A DNA stretch of 22,237 nt, from positions 143,822 through 166,058 of the forward strand of contig NW_003124895.1 of assembly GCF_000003605.2 (NCBI RefSeq). The letters run 5' to 3'. Made by a program: the position numbers and the translations under genes. Origin of the DNA: Saccoglossus kowalevskii (Eukaryota > Hemichordata > Enteropneusta > Harrimaniidae). Under the pieces are notes generated by a model that saw nothing but the letters and a program-made list of their open reading frames with translations, was not told the origin of the DNA and did no database searches. Shown piece after piece: positions 10,603-19,970 of the stretch; the stretch's first letter is position 1, and each line of letters starts with the position of its first letter.

Positions 10603-10917
10603 GTTCGTCGAAGTCCGTGAACAGGTGACTTTAAATAATCAAACGACTATCGAATACATTAATAATGCACCACAGAGGGCGGGTGTTAATTTTTAATGTA
10701 ACACGGTAACTGTGGTGGATAAGTTTATATCGCAAAACTAGGCGTTGGTGTGTTCTTTTCGTCACATAAAACGAACTGATTAAACATGCGGAATTGTTAT
10801 TGAAACGGACATCGATTGCCTTGTGTTTTCTTGAGTTGAACAGACGTGAGGTAATTCAAACTTGTTTATTCGTACTCAACATGAACATCAATACCTTGTA
10901 CAGCAAATACTTCTTGA
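10603..10917. other. No gene recognised; sequence leading into the gap
   Basis: Apart from the CCACAGAGGGCG motif at 10670-10681, nothing is recognisable. The two long apparent open frames that start at 10794 and 10862 are artefacts of the run of N, which contains no stops. Confidence 0.6.
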
Positions 10918-11584
10918 NNNNNNNNNNNNNNNNNNNNNNNNNNNNNNNNNNNNNNNNNNNNNNNNNNNNNNNNNNNNNNNNNNNNNNNNNNNNNNNNNNN
11001 NNNNNNNNNNNNNNNNNNNNNNNNNNNNNNNNNNNNNNNNNNNNNNNNNNNNNNNNNNNNNNNNNNNNNNNNNNNNNNNNNNNNNNNNNNNNNNNNNNNN
11101 NNNNNNNNNNNNNNNNNNNNNNNNNNNNNNNNNNNNNNNNNNNNNNNNNNNNNNNNNNNNNNNNNNNNNNNNNNNNNNNNNNNNNNNNNNNNNNNNNNNN
11201 NNNNNNNNNNNNNNNNNNNNNNNNNNNNNNNNNNNNNNNNNNNNNNNNNNNNNNNNNNNNNNNNNNNNNNNNNNNNNNNNNNNNNNNNNNNNNNNNNNNN
11301 NNNNNNNNNNNNNNNNNNNNNNNNNNNNNNNNNNNNNNNNNNNNNNNNNNNNNNNNNNNNNNNNNNNNNNNNNNNNNNNNNNNNNNNNNNNNNNNNNNNN
11401 NNNNNNNNNNNNNNNNNNNNNNNNNNNNNNNNNNNNNNNNNNNNNNNNNNNNNNNNNNNNNNNNNNNNNNNNNNNNNNNNNNNNNNNNNNNNNNNNNNNN
11501 NNNNNNNNNNNNNNNNNNNNNNNNNNNNNNNNNNNNNNNNNNNNNNNNNNNNNNNNNNNNNNNNNNNNNNNNNNNNNNNNNNNN
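10918..11584. other. Assembly gap of 667 N
   Basis: An uninterrupted run of N. Its length is not a round placeholder, so it may be an estimated gap. LINE ORF1 lies before it and the end of a LINE ORF2 endonuclease linker directly after it, so repeated DNA probably caused the break. Confidence 0.99.
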
Positions 11585-12800
11585 AGTTGCTACAGAAACC
11601 GATCTAGTCTCTCAGGGCTCAACTCGTGGTTATCAAAACAATGTCTGGAATTACAAACTAACTTAGAGAACATCATAAAGAAAGTAACATTTGTTCATGT
11701 TAGATAACTGCGCGCGACAGTAACAAAACAATCACCCTGTCAATAACGACCTCCGTGGTTCATTAATGGGTGCCTCAAGCTAATCGACAATTTTACGCTA
11801 AATGTAAAGAATTACGGAGAATAAATGAGAATGAATCTTTACTACAATATAAACAATATCGAAATGTATATAAAGGAAATATGCCACGTTACCCATAGCA
11901 TGCACACATGTTATTAAATACGTATAGAAACCAGTGAAAATGTTTGTTAGCATCAGTAAAAGGTCGTCCATGATCAGTAGATATAGAAAGGTTATATACC
12001 ATAGCAATAAATCCAAGATTTCACAGAGAGATTGGGAGGAGTGTTTCCTCACGTGACACGGACTGCAATATCATACCAGTAATGGCTATATTCTGTAGTG
12101 TGTACCAAATCCTGCCACGGACTTAGAATCTGACTTTCTGAATATAATTGAAGCTATAAATTCAGTAAATAGTGGTAAAGTTCCTGGCATATCAGATGGA
12201 ATACCCGCCGAGTTTACTTTAAGCTTTGTAATAAATAATTTATTTAAACGAGGCACTGTTCAATGATATATTTGATTCAGGTACATTCCCAGTAGGGTGG
12301 TCACGTGACATCATCATACTAACTCATAAGGGTCTAGATCTTATCCTAATAATTATAGGGGAATTACATTATCAGATTATTTGGTTCTATTTTAAACGAT
12401 TATACAAATAGGCTGGGAATACTGGCATTATATTAGATTTCTCAGAAAGTTAATGTAAAGATTGTTTGTGCAGTTGATAATATTTTAATGCAATACGCAA
12501 TAACTCAAAGTTATTTGTGAAATAAAAGAAATGGGTGAATTACAGGTGTATGTTTCTTAACTTTGAGGGCAAATTTACAGAGGTGATGTCGGTATTTCTG
12601 GACAAATGCAAAATATTGTTAGACCCATGTCAGAAAATGTTAAGTTATGTGTTAAACTAGACAAAAGTCAGAAAAGTACTTAATTACTATTACTGAAATG
12701 AAATACTTGCGCGCTTTAACTCGAGTTGGGAAAGGTAAATTTCATTTTTATAATCGTATGTTCACTGTATCCGAGTTTGCAAAGCACACTATTATTTCCG
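11585..12800 (+). mobile_element. Decayed LINE ORF2: endonuclease-RT linker and first half of reverse transcriptase
   Basis: Blocks appear in the canonical order of an APE-type LINE ORF2. A region near 11755-11870 reads like the linker after the endonuclease (CKELRRINENESLLQYKQYR, compare the usual WF..eC...r..f......n). KISQRDWEECF follows at about 12013-12048 (the 'is..dW..yF' block), then SGKVPGISDGIPAEF at 12171-12215 (RT block: NgKspG.DGIPaEf). LFNDIFDSGTFPVGWSRDI at 12259-12315 comes next, then PNNYRGITLSDYL near 12343-12382. After a decayed stretch with traces of VDF, RGDVGISGQMQNIVRPMSEN leads into VKLCVKLD (about 12575-12662). A possible thumb-side EMKYLRALTRVG follows near 12695-12733. 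YADD and the C-terminus were not found. Many stops and frameshifts mark it as dead. It may continue the ORF1 remnant at 9409-10045, with the endonuclease inside the gap. Confidence 0.85.
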
Positions 12801-13300
12801 GTGTATACTGACACTGAAAGATGATTAAATTTAATGAAATCGGATTATGCTAAGGCAATGAAATGAAATCGTGGAGTTAGAGAAAATATTGTATTGCACG
12901 TAGTTAAAATAATGTAACTGTTGTAATTTCTATCAAAACAATAGTGTTTTAGTATTTTTAGAAAAGTGTTTTAGGGAGTTATTAAAACACTTTTTGATGA
13001 AAATTAAGCACTTTTTAAACACACAAGTATACACCTTTTACACCAGGTGTTTATTGATAGAACATTTATGGAATAATGTAACCAACTTTATGGAAGCAGT
13101 ATTAACAAAATTGAGTGAAAAGTCTGAGGACTCGTGAGTAAATATTATGGTATATATGCCAAATTGACAATCGCCGAAAGTGGCGTAATTCAACGCATAA
13201 TGAGATGGATCATGACATTACCTTCAGAATGTAATTTTATGTCAAGCACCAACCTAAGTACCAACGTAAGTAGAACTCGAAATCGAGACACGCAGTGAAT
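12801..13300. other. Unassigned; possible further decayed LINE sequence
   Basis: Weak traces that could be the LINE continuing (for example FRKVF then GVIKTLFDEN in the plus frames near 12950-13010) are too degraded to count. No tail or target duplication was seen. Confidence 0.35.
12962..12994. repeat. Perfect 12-bp inverted repeat (hairpin) with 9-base loop
   Basis: AAAAGTGTTTTA at 12962-12973 pairs exactly with TAAAACACTTTT at 12983-12994, around the loop GGGAGTTAT. A related AAGCACTTTTTAAACAC lies just after it. It follows the LINE RT remnant and could be part of the element or a separate small fold-back; no function can be assigned. Confidence 0.7.
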
Positions 13301-13304
13301 TAAG

Positions 13305-13370
13305 TACCTCGTGGTCTAACGGATTTTATTAATCCGCATTTGGTGAACGGTAGTTGTAGTTCCAATGCAC
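13305..13370 (+). ncRNA. tRNA-like sequence, probably the head of a decayed tRNA-derived SINE
   Basis: TGGTCTAACGG at 13312-13322 fits the RNA polymerase III A-box (TRGYNNARNNG) at every fixed position. About 35 bases later, TAGTTCCAATGC at 13357-13368 resembles a damaged B-box (GGTTCRANNCC). The TACCTCG before the A-box has no matching 3' acceptor strand, so this is not a working tRNA. A SINE head or tRNA pseudogene fits; chance is possible because the B-box is poor. Confidence 0.3.
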
Positions 13371-14333
13371 TTGACTAACTGACTAACTAAATTCAAGTAA
13401 AGTTGAACTCCGAGAATATCAAAACATCTGCACAAAGAAACCGAAGGGCTTAGTATGGACGTAACGTGTCGCGAGGAATCGCGTGAGAACAGACGAGATT
13501 CGTGACCTAAACATTGTTTAGGGCAGTAGCATTAAGTATATATCCGAAATATGTAACATCCCCGTGTCAGTATTTAATATTTGAGCATAACTGTCTTATT
13601 TTGCGTAACAAGTAACCGCAGTATTTCATAATGTACATCTGAAACTTGTTTTTTCTGACAGCGACGTATAATGACGTAATTACCTTTCATTTACATCATA
13701 TACCAGATATAACATTTCTTCTATAAGACCTATGTTGATGTATTTGATATTTATTTGTCGATTTGGGCGACATTACTTTAATTAATTTACTTATTTTTGC
13801 GTCACAAATACGTTTCGACGCTTAAGGGCATACCTCATAGAAGATGTTTATGGAAAGACGTCCCTGTTTGTTTTTAAAATTGAACCGCGTGGCTAGCTGC
13901 CATGGCAACAGCACATATCTGAAAATAATTATGTATCCTGACATTCAAATACAATATTGCACCGCATCAGACACTGCCCGAAACTGATTGTGTTGATATC
14001 TACTGTTTAACGAATATTTCATCAACAATTTGGGCACCACTGCGTATGTGAAGACAACTGTTGTAGATGGGCGTGGCTTTCTTTTGTAATTGTTCAGGCA
14101 TTTCGTTGCTCTGTATTATTACTTCCTACTAGAACACTGTAATTAAGATAATATATACTATGAAAATCACCGAATATGCCATAATTAAAACTACGATAAA
14201 GACTTTTCGTTTTCGACATTCATTGTGAAATTCTTACGTTTTCTAGGAGTAAAAAAACCTCGAAAAAATGATTTTGACAAGATTATTCAGAAATTTATAT
14301 TAAGATTAATTCATATCGAAATGTATTTCTTAT

Positions 14334-14363
14334 GCACCCATAAACACCCATAAGCACCCATAA
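14334..14363. repeat. Tandem repeat, three copies of a 10-bp unit
   Basis: The unit RCACCCATAA occurs three times head to tail (GCACCCATAA, ACACCCATAA, GCACCCATAA). A short minisatellite-like array with one variable base. Confidence 0.9.
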
Positions 14364-15077
14364 TTATCGATTACACAAGAATATTACAGAAAAATATAAT
14401 TTGCTATATTCTCTATATTTTTGACTTTTATTTGTCTTGAATTATGACTGAATAAAGCTGAATGAAATTACAAACTACTAGTATGTAGTGTGTTCAACAA
14501 CTCATGTATGAACAATAACTTATGAATAATAATAAATATGCATGAAAACGGAAAGTTTTTATCACAGTGTTAATTATAATACTAGTAACTGTTTATATTA
14601 CAATCACATATCTAACAATGTTGCTAATTGGCACTGTAACACATGTCAGTGAAAAAATGCAGCAAAACATATATATGTATTATATATTATTGAGCAGGAT
14701 TATGACTGTCAAGCTACTGAAGAGAAAATCATTTCTGTAGGAATGATATATTATATATTAGACACCTTCTAATTTAAAAAGACCACACAATTTAAAATAT
14801 ATACACACATCGAAATTGTGTTGGTTGCGAAAATATCGCATTTTGGGTTTTATTGATTCATATTTATACCAAATATCTAACTTTGAAATTAATTATCACC
14901 AAATACACTATCAATCAATAGTTGGATTTAAATAATTAAGAAAAAACATATTTTTCAGCTTTTGTATATGTCAGTATGTATTTTGTATCAATGTAGATTT
15001 CATGTAAATCTCACAAATCTAGATACCACACGTGAATACATTACAAATATTAATTACCGACTAATTTTTTGTTTAGA

Positions 15078-15324
15078 TGACGTCATACAGCGAACTAATG
15101 ACCACAATCCCATTATTGTGAAATAAAAATCCGAAAATATATGAAGGTCGAGACATTTTGTTTCACCCTTTGATGACGTCATCAAATATCCATTAGCAAA
15201 ATAAATTTCCATTTACATAGAAATCATTAATACATGCACGAAGATTGTAAACATGTTTTAAGTAAAAACTGAATTCATACAATTATTTTGAATGAAAAAT
15301 ATAACAAATGCTCCTATGACGTCA
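15078..15324. promoter_or_regulatory. Cluster of three TGACGTCA palindromes (CRE-type)
   Basis: Perfect TGACGTCA sites lie at 15078-15085, 15174-15181 and 15317-15324, each preceded by A and the last two followed by TCA. This is the full CREB/ATF-type site. Three in 247 bp of AT-rich DNA is more than expected by chance. They may be a regulatory cluster, or part of a repeat family in this genome whose copies carry the motif; another lone copy is at 3449-3456. Confidence 0.4.
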
Positions 15325-16554
15325 TCAGATTATAACAAAATAATTTACATAATCACTTAAAGCTCGGTTATAGCAATTGTAAACGTCAGCAATAAACATA
15401 TTACATTCTTCGAAAAATATTGAGACTAAAATGTAAATAAAAAAATATGATAAAAATGTAGTTATCAACTTTTAGTTAGCTAACAATTTTGCAACACGGC
15501 AAATATGTTTTACTCATCAGAGCAGCTGTAAACATTCAAACCCGTTGGATTACTTTAGGAATTGCTGAAGAAAGGGTTCTTTGAAATTGTGTGGGACCAA
15601 TCAATTTGCGGAAAAATTGTAAAAGTGGTAAGGTATTTGTTCAAACCGCGTGTCAAGGATGATATCTACATGTATCAATGCTGCAAAAAACGACTCCATG
15701 GTTACCCACCGAGATCAAGAATTGTTTCTTGACATCACGTTCTCTGCATGTTCCCATCATGTCTCCTGTATCATTTACTGTGTCAGTCACTGCGCAAATC
15801 TCAAAGCGCGCCAACAGGAACTACATCATTGTGTAAAGGGAATGTAATTTGAATGCCCCGCCTATCGGTTACTAACGCATACAATCTTTAACAAACGTGT
15901 TAATTTCACTTGCTATGTACACCATTGCCTGCCCTGAAATCCAAAAAGTTTGGAGTAACACTTATGAATAACAGTCATTTTGAAGTCAACTTTGAAGTGT
16001 TCTAGTCAACTTTTAGACGGAATTATGGTTAAATCATGTATTCTAAATAAATATACTGTTAGCCACGTTGATTTTGGGCGAGACAATTTATTTTTTGCAA
16101 ATTTTCGCGAAATTTTATAGCAGTGAACATTTCTCTGCGGTCCTACGAAACAGTGTCACCGATTATCAGGAAATATTGTCTGCACGAAAGCCATAACATC
16201 GTAATATCGCGAACATTTATATGAATAAAAAATAAATGGTTTACAGTATATACGATAGTGATTTTGTACAACATGAAGGAAGTTATAACAGTAACATCAA
16301 CGCGGAGTGGGATTTTTATACTGACATCTGGTAGCCATCTTTCTTTTTATACACCCGAAACCGCGGTTCAATATCGGTTTATTTAATTAGTGAGAGTATT
16401 TGTGTATGTACACAACATAGAACGGTTGAGACGGAGATTTTAATAAATCACAAAATGCTCCTAAAAGTACATCATCCCCAGTTTACCGTAATTATGACAA
16501 GGAATGCTTTTAATCGTCCCTCATAAAAGAATAGTCCAATTTAGTTAGAATAAT

Positions 16555-16565
16555 CAGGCCCGTAG
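16555..16565 (+). repeat. Left terminal inverted repeat of the ATAAT-flanked transposon
   Basis: CAGGCCCGTAG, directly after the ATAAT target copy. It continues CCAGCACTTTTG then a G-run and TTCGAAAA. Confidence 0.8.
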
Positions 16566-16809
16566 CCAGCACTTTTGAATAGGGGGTTCGAAAACAACAA
16601 TATATTTGAAACGTCCTTCTTTTAATTTTTAAAAGGAAACAGAGCGAATTCGTTTGTATCTTAGAGGTCTGTTTTCCAGAAATATTTATATTAGTGGCTT
16701 ACTTTGTGTTACGTTGTTAAGTTATTTCACATACCATATTTGAACTATTTTATCGAACCACCACCCCCTTCCACCCCACCCACAGACAAACACACGCACA
16801 CCATAGATC

Positions 16810-17440
16810 CATTGCGGTAAATTGTTGTACACAAAAACGACAAGATTGTACGTATCTTAGCATTAATGTCTATGCATTTTAAGGTTTTTCGCTTTTCGCA
16901 GGTGTTAGCGCACATATCCGTGATACTGTTTCGTGACTGTCAGTATTATTTGCATAATTTCATAGTGTTATTGTCTTTATATAAAGGACATTTAAAAACA
17001 ATATGAGTTTCGTTTTCTACCACTCTTAATTCAAACGTATTATTACAAAAACTACAAATTCTTTGATATATCGGTATTTTCATGTGTCTGCCTAAATCAA
17101 TATTTTTTTAAGTTTATGGCCAAAACAGCGAAAACTTGCCAGTATATATTTTAGCCTATAATTGCTTGCCAATAAATTTAAGTATCTCCCAGGTTATAAT
17201 ACTACTTTGATTTTTCCGTAAGTACACAGCCTGGATGATTGTGAAATTGAAGCATGCCATTCTTACTGACAACAATATTTTATTCATTGAGTAAATATCT
17301 CTAAAAAATTTGCAGTATCCCCAACTTGTTATTTAAATCAGACAATGTCGAAACCAGATTTGAACAGGAGATTTTTGTATGTGGGTTGCCCAAGTAGGTC
17401 TTCCGGTCCACTCTAATCGTTTAAACATTATATAACATGT
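16810..17440 (-). mobile_element. LINE ORF2 C-terminal fragment, minus strand, inside the DNA transposon
   Basis: Read on the minus strand, 17088 down to about 17000 gives a continuous frame starting RHMKIPIYQRICSFCNN and continuing to VENETHIVL. This is the conserved LINE ORF2 end 'GRh..iprn.RiC.fC....vEnEtHfll.CplY', with the two-cysteine knuckle (C-S-F-C) intact. After HIVL a one-base loss shifts the frame into CPLY. Upstream on the minus strand (17430-17230) are traces of the region before it (for example ISPVQIWFRHCLI and ITSWGYCKFF), with stops. Downstream (16980-16810) are weaker traces of the extreme C-terminus. It probably inserted into, or was carried by, the surrounding transposon. 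Confidence 0.72.
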
Positions 17441-18640
17441 TTTCTGGTACCGGCTATTTTTTACTTAAAATAATTATAACCAATATGAGATACAACGCTT
17501 GAAATAAACAAAGCATAATGGCATCCTTCAACATTCATCCAACATTCATAGAACTATTAGTCCGTACCCTCTCGATGATTTCCGAATATTCGTACCCCTA
17601 TATCGCTACCATAACAAATAGCTGTCACAATGATTGCATCAAACAAATTAAATGCTCTATCCAATGGCATACCACCAAGTTTTATTCAAAGTATATACAT
17701 GTTTTGGTTTACTGTAAATCTGTTTTTTTCTATCATCTTTTTCATCATATGTTACCGAAAAAAATTATAAGATATTGGGATATATGCTTGCCATAAAAAA
17801 TAGTAATATGTCCTAAAACAGAAAAACATTCTAGCTTCACTGTATTATTTTATTCAGCGGTTACGGTGGCCCCTTGCTTTTATTTCATTTTATATATGAT
17901 ATATCATTTATGTAAAAATACAAGTGACAATAGTTTGTGTAGCATACTACTCTGATAACACAGACTTTGGCATATCACACAATACATTACATAAGTTATC
18001 CTCATTGGATGTAACTTTGCGAACGTATCCACAACACGATAAATATCGATTTGCTGGTGAGTGTGGAGCAAAGCTAGAGCTTGTCCCATACATGTATTCA
18101 ACCTTCTCAATGTGGAGAAATGCGCTCACACTCGCAGCTTATCACGGAAATGGTCACAAATATTATTCATAAAATATGTTTGAAAAGTATAATTCATAGC
18201 ATACTTTCAGTGCTGAAGCAGCACAGTGGAGTAAATTGTTGGCTCTTAGACCTATTCAACCTGTGAAAAACTATTTTGCTGATTATAAATCTTCGGTATT
18301 TTTTCATTGATCTTTGCAACCCGTAGCTGTACACTATTTTTCAATAACGCAGGCTACACGCACTAATACAATAAGTTGACTACATTTGGCTGATTTATAA
18401 CAGCTTGCCCATTTATAACAATTGGCTACTGTTTAGTCTCCCAACTCAGCACCAGCCAATCAAAGCCAGTATAACTTCACGATTGACATTTAAAGCTTGT
18501 TGCCATCAAAATGCTCATACTATGCAATTTCGACCGAGTCTTATGTTGATCAAGTGATTTAAACGATGATAATTATTTTAATTATTACCGTTTGTTTTAA
18601 TATGTACTAATTTACGACCATAATTATATTCACTTCCAAA
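17441..18640. other. Internal part of the DNA transposon, no transposase recognised
   Basis: Several overlapping short ORFs (17518-17796 plus; 17904-18110 and 17947-18129 minus; 17924-18172 and 18081-18266 plus). None shows a recognisable transposase, zinc finger or hAT dimerisation motif. The overlap on both strands argues that most are chance. Confidence 0.45.
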
Positions 18641-18679
18641 ATTTAGGGGGTTCGACTGAACCCCCCGAACTCCCCCAAA

Positions 18680-18690
18680 CTACGGGCCTG
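18680..18690 (-). repeat. Right terminal inverted repeat of the ATAAT-flanked transposon
   Basis: CTACGGGCCTG, directly before the second ATAAT. Just inside it is a C-rich run and the palindrome GGGGGTTCGACTGAACCCCC (about 18645-18664). Confidence 0.8.
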
Positions 18691-18698
18691 ATAATAGA

Positions 18699-18896
18699 AT
18701 GGCGGCACATCAACCATGTCATATAATTTGTAGATATAATCTTATTAGAGCTGAAACATATCTGTCATACCTATATTACTTCGAGGGATTCGTTCCCCTA
18801 ATTACCGACATATTGGCTGATTTCTTCTTCTTGCTCTATTTTTATATTGTTAATCACGTGGTTCGCCGAATTCGTCTCTGGCTACGCAATGCGTGA
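18699..18896 (+). CDS. Possible short ORF with one membrane segment, 65 codons, doubtful
   Basis: The frame begins MAAHQPCHIICRYN and ends with about 20 mostly hydrophobic residues (GFVPLITDILADFFFLLYFY) followed by a basic tail (RRIRLW). It could encode a tail-anchored peptide, but it lies immediately beyond the transposon's target duplication and has no family resemblance or supporting signals. Chance is the simpler reading. Confidence 0.1.
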   Translation: MAAHQPCHIICRYNLIRAETYLSYLYYFEGFVPLITDILADFFFLLYFYIVNHVVRRIRLWLRNA

Positions 18897-18956
18897 CTCT
18901 CAGTGGCTGAGCGGAACATTAAGTACCACGAAATAAATCGATATGAATACATCATG

Positions 18957-19122
18957 GTACGGATCAGCACGACACGACACGACCCCTCACGACTACACGG
19001 TACGGCGCGGCATGACACGACACGATCTAAATATGACACGGCACGTAATGGCACGACACAACTGGTTCTAATATGACACAGAACGGTACAGCACGAACAT
19101 CTCTGACGCGACCACGACACCA
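18957..19122. repeat. Degenerate pentamer satellite (CACGA/CACGG type)
   Basis: Variants of the 5-base unit ACGAC/ACGGC/ACGAT recur across about 165 bp, for example CACGACACGACACGACCC near the left end and GACACGACACGATC in the middle. Interspersed TCTAAATATGACACGG and TCTAATATGACACAG form a longer imperfect repeat (about 50 bp apart). The 92-codon minus-strand ORF over it (18854-19132) simply reflects the repeat, with recurrent VVSCR-like residues. Confidence 0.85.
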
Positions 19123-19309
19123 CTCGTTGCAATTGAAAACTCCACCGGCTCTCGGAAAGAAACTATATTAAGATTACATTGCAAGAAAAAACGGGACAAA
19201 CTATTCTATTGTGATTTTGTCGAGTGGAAAAATGTTAAATTGTACTCAGCACTTAATCAGGCCGAAAGGCAATGTTCGGAAAAGGCAATGTCCTCATTCT
19301 ATTGATTAG

Positions 19310-19403
19310 CTAGGATTGTTCGTGTGCAATATATGCAAAGGGCAAGAAGACTACTGGATTAACTGTATGAAATGTGGTCAGGGAATACAATTAAATTTAC
19401 ATG
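19310..19403 (+). pseudogene. Decayed PHD-finger-like zinc-binding segment
   Basis: From 19316 the plus frame reads LFVCNICKGQEDYWINCMKC then GQGIQLNLH. The spacing C-x2-C-x9-C-x2-C, with an aromatic W three residues before the third cysteine and a hydrophobic-rich NLH after the fourth, is the first half of a PHD finger (C..C......WI.C..C..W.H..C). The expected W and H after the fourth cysteine read G and Q, and the final C..C pair is not in frame, so it looks decayed or partial. A pyrimidine-rich TCCTCATTCTATTGATTAG just upstream could be a splice acceptor. PHD-type fingers occur both in chromatin proteins and in ORF1 of some LINEs; given the neighbourhood, a transposon origin is at least as likely as a host exon. 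Confidence 0.35.
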
Positions 19404-19946
19404 TTCGATTACCGCTATTATATAGATTAAACAGAATGAGCTTTTGAGTACAGTGAACTTCATGAAGTATAAACGGTTATTATGGAAGTAAAATATTTCT
19501 AAAACATTTACCGTAGTAGTAACATGGGCTTCAATAAACCCAACGAATAAGCTTTAATTTCAGTGGTTGTAGAAGTGAGTTGGTAACACCCATTACCCAT
19601 GAGTCTTGGTGAATTGTTTTCTTATTCATTTAGCGCCATGTTGAAATTTATGAAAATTTAAAATATTCGCGCCTTTATGAAATTCAATGTATCAACCCAT
19701 GACTTTTAATATTTTGACCACTTTCCCTGAATTCAAAATTATACACGATTCGCACTGCAGACGTTGTAACTCGCTTAATTGTTCGTTTTCCGAAATAATA
19801 CATTAAATAACACACATTTTCGAATCCTGCCTCGGGCACGTATCAACCAAACAATGCGTATTTATCGACGATCTTATTCTCTGACACCATTTTATAATCG
19901 TATAGTGCTATCCCTAAACATTTATCGGAATACAATAAACTATTTA
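19404..19946. other. No gene recognised
   Basis: Short AT-rich stretch between the zinc-finger-like segment and the TTAA transposon; no ORF of 60 codons or more and no repeat was noticed. Confidence 0.5.
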
Positions 19947-19950
19947 TTAA

Positions 19951-19970
19951 GGTAGCGAGACTATTATTTG
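19951..19970 (+). repeat. Left 20-bp terminal inverted repeat of the TTAA transposon
   Basis: Perfect inverted partner at 20947-20966; TTAA directly outside. Confidence 0.9.

Larger units (their letters stand above)
13371..16549. other. AT-rich stretch without a recognisable gene
   Basis: No open frame exceeds 65 codons (15650-15847, plus, unrecognised). The interval 14260-15480 is especially A/T-rich. Individual items worth listing (a 10-bp tandem repeat and TGACGTCA sites) are entered separately. I see no splice-bounded coding exon. Confidence 0.5.
16555..18690. mobile_element. DNA transposon, 2136 bp, with 11-bp terminal inverted repeats and 5-bp target duplication
   Basis: The left end CAGGCCCGTAG (16555-16565) is the exact reverse complement of the right end CTACGGGCCTG (18680-18690). 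Both ends carry an AGGGGGTTCGA motif nearby in the same orientation (about 16580 and 18643). The right end also has a GGGGGTTC/GAACCCCC hairpin. Flanking bases are ATAAT on both sides (16550-16554 and 18691-18695). CAGG...CCTG ends with a 5-bp duplication resemble the hAT group variants that duplicate 5 bp. An alternative parse, TCAGG...CCTGA with a 3-bp TAA duplication, would instead suggest a PIF/Harbinger-like element. No transposase was recognised inside; the longest internal ORF (17518-17796) has no known motif, so the copy is probably non-autonomous. A C-rich tract lies at 16758-16800. A minus-strand LINE fragment lies within. Confidence 0.75.

Noticed and set aside
10794-11707. Two apparent open frames of 281-290 codons spanning the N run
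   Set aside because: N bases contain no stops; only about 40 real codons flank the gap on each side, so the length is artificial.
17518-17796. 92-codon ORF as transposase of the 2.1-kb transposon
   Set aside because: No catalytic or DNA-binding motif, and composition is typical of AT-rich chance ORFs.
17904-18110. Minus-strand ORF with a stretch (QQIDIYRVVDTFAKLHPM then YVMY) faintly like the end of a protein tyrosine phosphatase domain
   Set aside because: The catalytic HCS.G..R motif is not found upstream, the match is short, and an equally long ORF overlaps on the other strand inside a transposon.
18854-19132. 92-codon minus-strand ORF rich in Cys, Arg and Val
   Set aside because: It is a by-product of the CACGA-type satellite; the residue pattern follows the repeat.
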